This document shows, piece by piece, positions 44,064 through 53,279 of a stretch of DNA of 64,000 nucleotides; the first letter of the stretch is position 1, and each line of letters starts with the position of its first letter. The stretch comes from Planctomycetota bacterium (lineage in GTDB: Bacteria > Planctomycetota > Phycisphaerae > Phycisphaerales > Phycisphaeraceae). A program made the translations under genes and the position numbers. The notes under the pieces are model-generated. The model saw nothing but the letters and a program-made list of their open reading frames with translations. It was not told the origin of the DNA and searched no databases. The stretch is taken from the NCBI GenBank assembly GCA_016350165.1, contig CP066225.1, positions 3,100,001-3,164,000 of the forward strand, written 5' to 3'.

Positions 44064-45275
44064 ATGACGCAGACAATGACACAATCGGCAGCATCAAGTT
44101 CTGTTAGCACGGAATCTGTTGTTAAATGCGTAAAGTTGTCCAAGGTCTTTAAAGATTTTTGGTTGCGAAATCGCGTGAAGGCAGTGGATCAGATTGATCT
44201 TGATATTCGTCGTGGTGAAGTATTTGGATTACTTGGGCCGAATGGTTCTGGTAAGTCGACGACGATTAAGATGATTCTTGGTTTGCTTCATTCGACATCT
44301 GGACACATTGCTGTGTTCGGCAATATGCCTAAGGATGTGGAGACGAAGAAGCGAATTGGCTATCTGCCTGAGGAATCGTATTTGTATCGTTTCCTGAATG
44401 CTCGCGAGACGCTTGATTACTATGGACGTTTGTTCCATCAGAGTCGTGCGCAGCGTAAGCAGCGTATCGATATGCTTCTGGAAATGGTGGGTCTTGACCG
44501 TGTGGCACATCGTCCAGTTGGTGAATACTCAAAAGGTATGCAACGTCGTATCGGTTTGGCGCAGGCGTTGATCAATGACCCAGAGTTGTTGATTCTTGAC
44601 GAGCCAACGACGGGTCTTGACCCGATTGGTACGAAGCAGATTAAAGATCTGATTCAACAGCTGTCAGAGAAGGGTAAAACGATTTTGCTCTGTTCTCACT
44701 TGCTGACAGATGTGCAGGACGTGTGTGATCGTGTTGCGATTATGTACGGTGGTAAGGTTCGCCAAAGTGGTACGGTTGATGAGCTTCTTATTAAGGAAGA
44801 AACAACGACGCTGAAAGTTGACCACCTTGATCCTGCGATTATTGAAGAGATTGAACAGGTGCTGGCACGTCATAACAAGTGCATTGATGCAGTTGAACAT
44901 CCGACGCAGCGTCTGGAAGATCTGTTCCTAGATATCGTGCATAAGGCTCAGAAAGATGGTGTTGCGACGCATGGCGCATCAGCAGGTGGCGATATTGCAT
45001 CGTTCTTGACTGCTGAAGATACAGCGGCGCATATGCCAGAGCAGACAACAGAGGCAGTGCTTGAAGACCTGATGAGCGACAATAAGGTCGAGCAGGTTGA
45101 AGAGAACGTGGAAACAGTTGAAGAAGTGAAAACGACTGAGACTGATGAAACGATTGCATCGCTGATGGAAGAAACACCAGCAGTGGAGCCTGAGGCAGCG
45201 AAGAAGCCCGAGGCTGCGGCACCTTCAGAGAAGAAGAGTGACGGCGACCAGTCTGTGATTGATGATCTGCTGTAA
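44064..45275 (+). CDS. ABC transporter ATP-binding protein with acidic C-terminal extension
   Basis: A 403-residue protein. Residues about 20-240 are a complete ABC ATPase: FGLLGPNGSGKSTTIKMILG (Walker A), YSKGMQRRIGLAQALINDP (signature), LLILDEPTTGLDP (Walker B), and ILLCSHLL (H-loop). The domain belongs to the CcmA/ABC-2 export type. The last 110 residues are acidic and low-complexity (EQVEENVETVEEVKTTETDE) and not part of the normal fold. It precedes the ABC-2 permease gene by 74 bp and is its likely partner. Substrate unknown. Confidence 0.88.
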   Translation: MTQTMTQSAASSSVSTESVVKCVKLSKVFKDFWLRNRVKAVDQIDLDIRRGEVFGLLGPNGSGKSTTIKMILGLLHSTSGHIAVFGNMPKDVETKKRIGYLPEESYLYRFLNARETLDYYGRLFHQSRAQRKQRIDMLLEMVGLDRVAHRPVGEYSKGMQRRIGLAQALINDPELLILDEPTTGLDPIGTKQIKDLIQQLSEKGKTILLCSHLLTDVQDVCDRVAIMYGGKVRQSGTVDELLIKEETTTLKVDHLDPAIIEEIEQVLARHNKCIDAVEHPTQRLEDLFLDIVHKAQKDGVATHGASAGGDIASFLTAEDTAAHMPEQTTEAVLEDLMSDNKVEQVEENVETVEEVKTTETDETIASLMEETPAVEPEAAKKPEAAAPSEKKSDGDQSVIDDLL

Positions 45276-45349
45276 AGCGTGATCGAAGATTGTGAATTAA
45301 AACATTCGCCTAACGGGCGATTAGATAGTCAAGACAGCGAGTAATCAAA

Positions 45350-47224
45350 TTGGCTGATATGCTCACGAATAAGAATAGTGACGGTAAGTCGGACTGGATC
45401 AAGTGGCTGATCGTGTTTGTATGCACGATGGCTGGCACATCGGGTTTGGCGTACCTGTTAAGTTTGCAAGATATTCGCGTTGGAGCGGCTGGCGTATCAA
45501 TCGCTGGTGGCATTTTCGCTGTTTACTGGCTTGTTAAAGGTCTGGTGAAATGGCGTCACATCGGTTGGGTTAAGAATGTGTCAGTGGTTGCGATTGCATC
45601 ACTGCTTGCGTGTAGTGCGTTCATTTTTAATCTGATGGATTTGGAGAATGCTGGCAAGGTTGTGTTTGGCGTTTACGCGATGGGTGTTTCGATGTATGTC
45701 GGCATCCAGTTGGTGCGTTGGCTATTATCAGCAGGTCATCCGGTTATTGCGATTGCAAGAACGTTGGTTGATGAAGCGATACGAATGAAGGTGCCATTGA
45801 TTTTTATCGTGGTGCTTGTTTTGTTGGTGCCGATTTTACCTTTCGTAATTGATACGAAGGATTTGCTGAAGTACCGCATCTCGACGTTTATTACAGCATC
45901 GATGTTTGTAACATCAGTTTCGTTGTCGTTGATGACGCTGTTCTTGGCAGTGCAGACGATAACGAGTGAGATTCAGCATCGTCAGATTTATTTATCTTTG
46001 ACGAAATCTGTAAGTCGCGTGCAGTACTTGTTGGGCAAGTGGCTTGGCATCGTGATGCTGAATGCTGTTTTGATTGTGGTGTGTGGTATTGCGATTTATT
46101 CATTCACGATGTTTTTGAGCAAGCAAGACGCGAGAGATTTGGCAGACCGTGCTGCTGTGGATCAGCAAATTTTGGTAGCACGTCAGGCAACGCATCCGAA
46201 GCCGTTGGATAAGATGGAGCTTGCGTCGTTATTTAAACAGCGTATTCAGAAGCTCCGATTGCAAGATCCGGATGTATATGGTCAGCCGGGCAGCGATATT
46301 ATGGATATGCCTGAAGAGGTGATGGCACGTGTGCAGCAAGAGATTGTTGAACAGTGGTTCTCGCTGAGTTCGCGTGAAGAACAGACTTATTTGTTTACAG
46401 GTTTGTTGCCTGCGAAGGAATATGGTCAGACGTTGCAGATGCGTTTGTATCCGAAGGCATTGGGTTCAACGCCTGATCGAATGGTGACTTTGCAGATTAA
46501 GATTGCAGGTCTTCCATATCAATTCGACAATATTGATTTGAAGTATCAGATGAACGGTGTGAAGCTGGCTGAAGATACGTATCACGTGTTGGATGTTTCG
46601 CCTGACATGATCGATGATCTTGGGCAGATGGAAGTGACAATTAAGAACCCAGTACTTCGTACTGGCGAGCAGCCAACGATCAATTTTAAGAAGGGTGACG
46701 GGCTGGAAATCTACTATCGTGTCGGTTCGTTTGAGAGCAATCTGGCGAAGTCGATGGTGATGGTTTGGTTGCGATTGGTATTCTTGGCAATGCTTGGTTT
46801 GGCGATGGGTTCATTCCTTGGATTCCCAACAGCCTGTTTGGGTGCACTGCTGATCTACTTTGCAGCATCAGGTAGTGAGTTCCTGTTCGAGTCGCTGGAC
46901 AATTATGCAGCGTTCCCGAAGGGAGAAATGAGTTGGGGTGCGTGGGTGATGTCACTGATCAATATTATGATTGCGAAGTTCCAATCAGATAAGCCAGAGG
47001 ATGGCGTGAAGATTTTGATTCGTTTGGTTGGTTCAACATTCATGAATCTGATTCCACGATTTGGATATTACAGCCCGACGGTTCAGTTGAGTGAAGGGCA
47101 TGTGATACGTGGTAAGGAAGTTGGTGATGCGGCACTTTGGCTCGGGGTTGTTTGGACATTTGTTGTGGGCTTCATTGCGTATCTGATATTCAGAGGACGT
47201 GAATTGGCTCGCGTGACGGTTTGA
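45350..47224 (+). CDS. ABC-2 type transporter permease, long form
   Basis: A 624-residue protein, TTG start at 45350 (GAG 8 nt upstream) or ATG 45359. There are four helices in the first 135 residues, then a classic ABC-2 block DEAIRMKVPLIFIVVLVLLV and ITSEIQHRQIYLSLTKSVSRVQYLLGKWLG (about 195-225), a large soluble domain (about 260-460, no recognised fold) and several C-terminal helices. The long extracytoplasmic domain resembles the export permeases of gliding or exopolysaccharide-type ABC systems only in size. Follows the ATPase gene; partner of it. Confidence 0.82.
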   Translation: MADMLTNKNSDGKSDWIKWLIVFVCTMAGTSGLAYLLSLQDIRVGAAGVSIAGGIFAVYWLVKGLVKWRHIGWVKNVSVVAIASLLACSAFIFNLMDLENAGKVVFGVYAMGVSMYVGIQLVRWLLSAGHPVIAIARTLVDEAIRMKVPLIFIVVLVLLVPILPFVIDTKDLLKYRISTFITASMFVTSVSLSLMTLFLAVQTITSEIQHRQIYLSLTKSVSRVQYLLGKWLGIVMLNAVLIVVCGIAIYSFTMFLSKQDARDLADRAAVDQQILVARQATHPKPLDKMELASLFKQRIQKLRLQDPDVYGQPGSDIMDMPEEVMARVQQEIVEQWFSLSSREEQTYLFTGLLPAKEYGQTLQMRLYPKALGSTPDRMVTLQIKIAGLPYQFDNIDLKYQMNGVKLAEDTYHVLDVSPDMIDDLGQMEVTIKNPVLRTGEQPTINFKKGDGLEIYYRVGSFESNLAKSMVMVWLRLVFLAMLGLAMGSFLGFPTACLGALLIYFAASGSEFLFESLDNYAAFPKGEMSWGAWVMSLINIMIAKFQSDKPEDGVKILIRLVGSTFMNLIPRFGYYSPTVQLSEGHVIRGKEVGDAALWLGVVWTFVVGFIAYLIFRGRELARVTV

Positions 47225-47355
47225 TAGAGGAGGGGGTGGATTTCTCGGTTTTGATTTAACGATCAAGGTCGGGTTTCGGCACTGTGAATGCGGTGCATGA
47301 CAATGTTTGAGAGATATGATCGGCGACGATTAGGTTGCTGTTTCAGGATATGCAA

Positions 47356-49509
47356 ATGGATAAAGATCGCTTAGTACAAATCATTGCAGTGCTTTTTGCT
47401 GTGAGCGCATTGTTTGGTGCGACGATGCTCGTGCCTACGATCAATAAGCAGCGTCGCGACCTTGAGTTGAGTTTCGACTTACAGCGAGGTGACGATTTGC
47501 CGCCGAAGTATGCTTTGGCATCAGCAATGCTTGGATCATTCCGAGGTTTGGCTGTTGATGCGCTTTGGTATCGCATTGAGGATTTGAAGAACAAAGAGAA
47601 GTTCCACGAAGCGAATACACTTGCGACTTGGATTACGGTGTTGCAGCCGCGCTTCCCACAGGTTTGGGCGTTTCAAGCTTGGAATCTTGCGTATAACGTT
47701 TCGGTGAAGACGAATACGCCTTCGGAGAGATATGACTGGGTATCGAAAGGTGTCCGTTTACTTCGTGAAGAAGGTATTCCAAAGAACCGTCAGTCAGTGC
47801 GTTTGTATCGTGAACTTTCATGGATCTTCTTCCATAAGATGGGTAAGTATGCTGACGACATGCACTGGTACTACAAGCGTAAGCTTGCGGAAGAGTGGAA
47901 TGAATTGTTGGGTGCACCGATGGAAGGTGCAACGACACAACAAGTGTTGGATCAGTTCCGTCCGGTAGCAGAAGCGATGGACCGTTACTTTGTGTTGCCA
48001 CGTCTAACGCGCGTTGCTCGTAACGAGTTAGATCGTGTGATGGAAGCAGTGCCTGAGTTTAAGGCAGATTTGGAGCCGGTACGTGACCTGACGTCAGTGC
48101 GTGTGACAGACACGATTGCAGCGTTGGAAGAGCAATATACGAAGACAATGCCTGATGAGGTTGCTGAGTTAGCGAAGCTTAAAGAGTTGATCGCAGAGCA
48201 GGGCAACCGTGATAAGTTGAATAAGCTTGCGTTGCTTTATAAAGATCATCCTGAAACACAGGCAATTTTCGAGAAGCTGTATGCTGCTGGTGAGCAGTTG
48301 GATGAATCAACGTTGCGTAAGTTTGGGCGTATGTTTGTTGCGTTCCGTTACAACGATGCGACACGTTTGGTTGAAGATGTGAATAAAAACTCGTCCGATG
48401 AAGGTCTGAAAGCTATCGTCAACATGATGTACAAGTATGACGAGGCGACCGGTATTGGTTTGCGATATACACTTGCGTATCTTCGTGCAAAAGTACTTTG
48501 GGAAAATTACAAGATGGACCCAGGTGTGATGTACGAGTTGATGGAAATTTTTGGTCCGTTGGACTGGCGTCACCCGGCAGCTCATGGTGTTTACTGGGCG
48601 TTCCTGGGTGTGCGTGTTGCGGGTGAATTGAAAGATACATCACGCATCGATATTTTGAATACAGACCGTGGTATTAAGCATGGTTTGCAGGAATTGATGT
48701 ATCTTGGTCGTGTTTCGTATGACCCATTCCTTGCACGTATCGACTTGTTACCTGACCCACGTTTCATCCCTAAATACGAATTGTCGTTGGATCATTCGTT
48801 GAAGCGTATGTATGGCGCAGACTTCCAGACTAAGGAAGGCGTGATTAAAGAATTCCAGAATGGTCACGAGAACTTCTTGGTTAAGGCTGTTGTGTATACG
48901 TCGTTGTATGGCGATGAGAAACAGGCTGCTAAGTACTATGCGAAGATCAAGCGTTTGTATGGTGATAAACCACATAATGCACGTTCAGGTCGCTTTAACA
49001 TGCCGTTGGAAGATTTTGTTGCGACAGAATTGAAGCAAGACATGGATATGCAGTCACAGGTTATTCAGTTCATGGATGCGATGATTGGTCGTGCAATGAC
49101 GCAAGGCCTTGCGAATGGTGATACACGCATTTTTGCTAAATTCATGAAGATTACGAAGAGTTCCTTTGAAGAGTACTCACGTGAGAAACTTACTGACCCG
49201 AAAGCGGAGCAGGCACGTCAGAAGCTTGGTACGTTTGAACAGTACTTCAGTAATAACTATGCGAAGTACATGCGTTCACCAGGCCTAGATGTGTTGCTGA
49301 AGGCGAAAATTTACGCGAATACACCAACGGTTTGGCAAGAGTTTGCTTATCCGAAGTTCAAGTTGGCATTGTCGAAGCAGTGTGCCGCTCAAGGGTTCCC
49401 GTTTGATCGCGTGTTCCCAATGCCTGAAGAGTTGAGAAAGAAAGAGCTTGCTGCACCTAGTGATAAGGAAGGCGAGATCAAGACTCAGAAATCGATCGAA
49501 CAGAACTAA
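47356..49509 (+). CDS. Large anchored helical-repeat (TPR-like) protein of the SPFH-ABC operon
   Basis: A 717-residue protein; start at ATG 47356 because AGGA lies 8 nt upstream (a TTG at 47335 would add seven residues). One N-terminal helix (about residues 5-25) is followed by mostly helical sequence, with TPR-like units such as PQVWAFQAWNLAYNVSV and DALWYRIEDLKNKEKFHEANTLATWI. Repeats are degenerate, so TPR/SEL1-like is a structural guess. It is the last gene of the operon before a strong terminator. I know homologs only as conserved planctomycete proteins of unknown function. Confidence 0.7.
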   Translation: MDKDRLVQIIAVLFAVSALFGATMLVPTINKQRRDLELSFDLQRGDDLPPKYALASAMLGSFRGLAVDALWYRIEDLKNKEKFHEANTLATWITVLQPRFPQVWAFQAWNLAYNVSVKTNTPSERYDWVSKGVRLLREEGIPKNRQSVRLYRELSWIFFHKMGKYADDMHWYYKRKLAEEWNELLGAPMEGATTQQVLDQFRPVAEAMDRYFVLPRLTRVARNELDRVMEAVPEFKADLEPVRDLTSVRVTDTIAALEEQYTKTMPDEVAELAKLKELIAEQGNRDKLNKLALLYKDHPETQAIFEKLYAAGEQLDESTLRKFGRMFVAFRYNDATRLVEDVNKNSSDEGLKAIVNMMYKYDEATGIGLRYTLAYLRAKVLWENYKMDPGVMYELMEIFGPLDWRHPAAHGVYWAFLGVRVAGELKDTSRIDILNTDRGIKHGLQELMYLGRVSYDPFLARIDLLPDPRFIPKYELSLDHSLKRMYGADFQTKEGVIKEFQNGHENFLVKAVVYTSLYGDEKQAAKYYAKIKRLYGDKPHNARSGRFNMPLEDFVATELKQDMDMQSQVIQFMDAMIGRAMTQGLANGDTRIFAKFMKITKSSFEEYSREKLTDPKAEQARQKLGTFEQYFSNNYAKYMRSPGLDVLLKAKIYANTPTVWQEFAYPKFKLALSKQCAAQGFPFDRVFPMPEELRKKELAAPSDKEGEIKTQKSIEQN

Positions 49510-49583
49510 TTGTTCGAAAGACATAGAACGAAGCCCGGGTTGGCTGCTACCAACCCACACGGTGGAAAGTTGAGTGTTGTGCT

Positions 49584-49614
49584 AACCCTGTCTGAATTTC
49601 AGACAGGGTTTTTT
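49584..49614 (+). terminator. Intrinsic terminator ending the SPFH-ABC operon
   Basis: A perfect 12-bp stem, AACCCTGTCTGA (49584-49595) with TCAGACAGGGTT (49599-49610), 3-nt loop, T run 49609-49614. Confidence 0.88.
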
Positions 49615-49662
49615 AATGCGCACTGAAAAGGCGATTCATTTACAGATAAGTAGATGTGGATG

Positions 49663-50556
49663 CTACTCGATTTCTTCAGGACGAATGACGACGGTCATTT
49701 CGTGATAGGTATCTGGCTTGATGTGAACGTGATTGCTGGCAACGTTTGAAGCTTCGATACAGAGCATGTGTTGCCACTCATTGTCGTTAAAATCTTCCAT
49801 GCGTTTGGCTTTTTCAATCCATGGGTTCCAGACAACGGTCGATTTTGAATGATGCTTATCAATGCAGATTCGTCGATCCATTTTTGGGTCGATGATTTCG
49901 ACGGTGCCTGCGGTGTTTAGGTATACGCGATCGATTTCTTTATCGATGTTGATTGGATCAGGAGAGCCTTCGGTTGGGCGGGCATCGTTCATTTTGTCGA
50001 GGTAGCGATCGTATTCGAGGCCTTTGATTGTGATATTGCGGATGTCGCTTACTTTGAAATATGAGTGCAACGCTTCTTCATATGTGAGTATTTCGTTGGC
50101 TTTGTTGTTGACCTTAAGGGTCATAGTGAGGTGTTCGCTGAATGCAACGAAGAATTGAAGCTCGAAGTTTTCAATTGTGTTTTTGAATTCGAGTACGAGT
50201 TTTGATTTGTGATAGTCGGCTCGAATGAGTTGCCAGTTGGTGATGCGTGCGTAGCCGTGCATGGGGAGTGTATCGTTTTGAGCGTTTGGCCCGAACCATG
50301 GGAAGACGATAGGGATGCCGCCGCGGATGGCTTTACCTTCTTCGTAGTTTGATTCTTTACTGACAAAAAGGATTTCTTCTTTCTCTTTGGGTTTGAAGCT
50401 GGTTATGTGTGCACCGTGGAGATAGACTTCGCCTTCGGATAAATCGTGATTGATGATGGCACGTGTGAGCCCACCTTCGCCGATTTCGAACCGAAGGATA
50501 CCCTCTTTACCAAAATATTCGTTGAGCGTTTCGATCGATTGGTTCGCATTGTTCAT
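49663..50556 (-). CDS. D-hexose-6-phosphate mutarotase (aldose-1-epimerase family)
   Basis: A 297-residue YeaD-type glucose-6-phosphate 1-epimerase, interconverting the anomers of hexose-6-phosphate. Start at ATG 50556; an extended frame upstream overlaps the end of moaA and lacks homology-like sequence. Seen: HGAHITSFKP, the substrate loop RGGIPIVFPWFGP, HGYARITNWQL (catalytic His) and ALHSYFKVSDI (His in the sugar site), and a Glu in CIEASNV near the C-terminus (likely catalytic base). A beta-sandwich galactose-mutarotase fold is expected. Follows moaA on the same strand by 82 bp; no functional link is clear. Confidence 0.88.
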   Translation of the reverse strand: MNNANQSIETLNEYFGKEGILRFEIGEGGLTRAIINHDLSEGEVYLHGAHITSFKPKEKEEILFVSKESNYEEGKAIRGGIPIVFPWFGPNAQNDTLPMHGYARITNWQLIRADYHKSKLVLEFKNTIENFELQFFVAFSEHLTMTLKVNNKANEILTYEEALHSYFKVSDIRNITIKGLEYDRYLDKMNDARPTEGSPDPINIDKEIDRVYLNTAGTVEIIDPKMDRRICIDKHHSKSTVVWNPWIEKAKRMEDFNDNEWQHMLCIEASNVASNHVHIKPDTYHEMTVVIRPEEIE

Positions 50557-50638
50557 GGTTGTCTGTCCGTCTTTGAATCGTTTAGTAGCTTGAGGGTATT
50601 TTGAGGTTGGTTTATGAGAAGAATCTGAGAGGGTTAGG

Positions 50639-51688
50639 TTACCCGCCAAGTTGGCTCATCGCTCTATTGCCCATTTTGGCATGTGTGTCGGGTTTGAGTC
50701 CAACGCAATTTTCCATTGCCTGAATGATATGCTTGTAAGTGTTTGGTTTGTTGAGGTGTTTGAGGATATTGATTTCGCCACCGTCGAATAGACATGCACG
50801 TAGATCACCTGTAGCTGTGAGTCGAAGGCGGTTACATGTTTCGCAAAATGGTCGGCTCATCGCTGAGATGAAACCGAGTCTGCCAATCGCACCGGGGATC
50901 TGATAAACGTGTGCGGGGCCAACACCGACTTCGAGGTTGCGGTCAATTTTGAGGAGTGAACCCCAGTGTGCTTCAATTTCATCAATGATATTTTGGTTGG
51001 TGAGTGTGTAGTGGTTGGCACTTTGTAGGCCGCGCTGTGTGAGTTGGGAGTTGCCGAGGGGCATGTATTCGATGAAACGGATGGTCCACGGTTTGCTGAA
51101 GGTGAGGCCTGCGAGTTTGCCAATTTCATCGTCGTTGACGCCTGCCATGACAACTACGTTGATTTTGATGTTAGTGAACCCAGCTTTTTCGGCTGCATTG
51201 ATGCCGTGAATGACGTCGGCGAGTTGAAAACGTCCTTTCCAACCGACGATTTCTTCGAATCGCTTTGGATTGAGGGTGTCGAGTGAGATTGTGAGTCGAT
51301 CGAGGCCTGCGTCATGTAGTGGTTGAGCGAGATTTTGTAGAAGTACGCCGTTAGTGGTCAGAGAGATGTCTTTTGGTGCTAATTTTTTGAGTTTACGCAC
51401 AATTTCTACGACATCGTTACGAACGAGGGGTTCGCCGCCTGTAATTTTGAAATGATCAATTCCAACGGAACGCGCTGCTGCGGCAACGGACTGAATATCG
51501 GAAGCGGACATGATGTCTTTTGTGGGCATGAATTGGAGGCCACCTGAGGGCATGCAATAAATACAACGGAAATTACAGCGGTCAGTGACAGAAATTCGCA
51601 GAAGACGCACGGAATTGAGGCTTCTGGGGCCACTGGCGTAGTTTGGGCGGGTAGGAGACGTGTCGAGTATGGGTAAGGCGAATTTCAT
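50639..51688 (-). CDS. moaA: GTP 3',8-cyclase
   Basis: A 349-residue radical-SAM enzyme that with MoaC converts GTP to cyclic pyranopterin monophosphate in molybdenum cofactor synthesis. Seen: VTDRCNFRCIYCMP (CxxxCxxC, [4Fe-4S] and SAM), FKITGGEPLVRND (GGEP motif), and the second cluster CETCNRLRLTATGDLRACLF (three Cys). The protein ends in Gly-Gly, which in MoaA is needed for catalysis. Length is close to E. coli MoaA (329). No other mo-cofactor genes are in the window. The mutarotase gene lies immediately downstream. Confidence 0.95.
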   Translation of the reverse strand: MKFALPILDTSPTRPNYASGPRSLNSVRLLRISVTDRCNFRCIYCMPSGGLQFMPTKDIMSASDIQSVAAAARSVGIDHFKITGGEPLVRNDVVEIVRKLKKLAPKDISLTTNGVLLQNLAQPLHDAGLDRLTISLDTLNPKRFEEIVGWKGRFQLADVIHGINAAEKAGFTNIKINVVVMAGVNDDEIGKLAGLTFSKPWTIRFIEYMPLGNSQLTQRGLQSANHYTLTNQNIIDEIEAHWGSLLKIDRNLEVGVGPAHVYQIPGAIGRLGFISAMSRPFCETCNRLRLTATGDLRACLFDGGEINILKHLNKPNTYKHIIQAMENCVGLKPDTHAKMGNRAMSQLGG

Positions 51689-51983
51689 TGCAAGCGATTG
51701 TAAATCTCTATCAAAAGACAGTCATTACAGGACTTTTGACTATAGAAGGAATTTGTCAGAGTTAGGCCAGTTGCGGAATAAGAGATTATGAGGTTTAGCT
51801 GAAAGTCATATAGCAGATAAATGGGTACTAAATAGGTTACGTGTGGACGTGGAGTATTTGTAGGAAAAAGCTGTGAAAATCTGGGTAAATTGAGGTCCTT
51901 ATATATCTTCGCTTAATACCTTCGAAATTCTTCATAAAGGATTTGTCAATCTGCCACTTACTTGCGATCATGATATCTCAATT
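51689..51983. promoter_or_regulatory. Divergent promoter region moaA / zinc-ribbon gene
   Basis: A 295-bp gap between divergent genes. I looked for a Moco-riboswitch-like long hairpin and saw none. No gene. Confidence 0.4.
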
Positions 51984-53198
51984 ATGTATGAATTAACTTG
52001 CCCATCATGTAAGCTGATAACGGAGAGCACGTTTATACGAGCCGGGGCCATTGTGCGCTGTCCTCAGTGCAATCACCGATATCGGATAGAACCACACGAT
52101 TTTCGACGTCGCTTGAAGTCTGAGCGTCCTGATGAGGAAGCAGAACGGGCGATGGATGACACGCAGCCACTGCGATTTGATCCAAGTGGCTCGGTTGTCG
52201 GTTTGTCTGGATTGTCGGACAAGATGCGTGGTGAATATGGCGCGGATGATATGGCGTTGGATGATACGCAGCAGATGAATATTGCGATCGCATCTCTGGC
52301 ACCGGAGACGGAGGCAGGGCCAAAATCGCAAGTTCGTGTTGGTGATGTGCCAAGTGAATTTCAGATGAGCAAGCGTCCAGCTGGGTCATCTAAATACCGT
52401 GCGCTATATATTGCATTGGCATTGATGACGGCGTTTGTTGCTGCGATTGGGATTCTGATCATTACTGTGACGCATGATGCCTCGCAGGAAGCTGATTATG
52501 AGCAGGAAGTCGGCGACGTGAAGATGATGCACAATGAGGTGGTTGTGCCGGCAGAAATTTTGCCGATTGAGATTACGCCACAGGACTGGAAACTGATTGC
52601 GAAGCCACACAAGATTCCATCGAGTGCATCAAGATCAGGTGTGCGAATCACAAATACAAAAAAAACGCAGGATTCACAAGGCCACTGGTGGTATAGTGCG
52701 ACGCTGATGACGAAGCAGTATGATGTAATTGGTGCTGCGACCGTGCATTTGTCTTTAGTGAACTGGGACTCAACAGAGATTGCTGCAGTGCAGTTTCCTG
52801 TGTCGATGATCTCAGCTCGATCACCGTTGAGTATTCATGTGCCGTTGGCGGTACTAGGTGACGAGATTGAAGATCTGCGTGTTGCGGAGTGGGTTGAAGT
52901 TGATCAGAAGTATGATCATGGTTCTTATTTGAGGCAGAATCAGGTCATTTTGACGCCGATGGGTGAGGGGCGTGAAACACAACTGCGAATCATTGCGTAT
53001 AACCAGTCAGATAAATCACTGCGTTATGCTTTGTTCAAGATAACAGCGATCGGTGAAGATAATGAGCCAATTGCATCATGGTTGGTGAGATGGCCTTATG
53101 ATATTGGACCGAATCAGCCGGCGAAGTTTATTGCGGTGACGCCGATTGAGAGTGGGGTAAAAGTAAAATCATGGAATGTCGTTGCGACGGTTGAGTAA
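51984..53198 (+). CDS. MJ0042-type zinc-ribbon, single-pass membrane protein
   Basis: A 404-residue protein. The N-terminus is a zinc ribbon (CPSCKLITESTFIRAGAIVRC then PQC, about residues 5-28; two CxxC pairs) of the MJ0042 style. A charged linker follows (about 40-130), then one membrane helix (about residues 138-163: ALYIALALMTAFVAAIGILI), and a 240-residue beta-rich extracytoplasmic domain. It could sense or transport in the envelope, with the zinc ribbon inside the cell. Distinct from the multi-pass paralogs at 10.7-15.5 kb. The next gene starts 81 bp downstream on the same strand. Confidence 0.7.
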   Translation: MYELTCPSCKLITESTFIRAGAIVRCPQCNHRYRIEPHDFRRRLKSERPDEEAERAMDDTQPLRFDPSGSVVGLSGLSDKMRGEYGADDMALDDTQQMNIAIASLAPETEAGPKSQVRVGDVPSEFQMSKRPAGSSKYRALYIALALMTAFVAAIGILIITVTHDASQEADYEQEVGDVKMMHNEVVVPAEILPIEITPQDWKLIAKPHKIPSSASRSGVRITNTKKTQDSQGHWWYSATLMTKQYDVIGAATVHLSLVNWDSTEIAAVQFPVSMISARSPLSIHVPLAVLGDEIEDLRVAEWVEVDQKYDHGSYLRQNQVILTPMGEGRETQLRIIAYNQSDKSLRYALFKITAIGEDNEPIASWLVRWPYDIGPNQPAKFIAVTPIESGVKVKSWNVVATVE

Positions 53199-53279
53199 TT
53201 AACTGTTTAGATGTTCCGAGCAAAATGCCTGTCGCACATGTGAATCGATGTGTGAACAATCAAGGGACGACCCCGCCGA

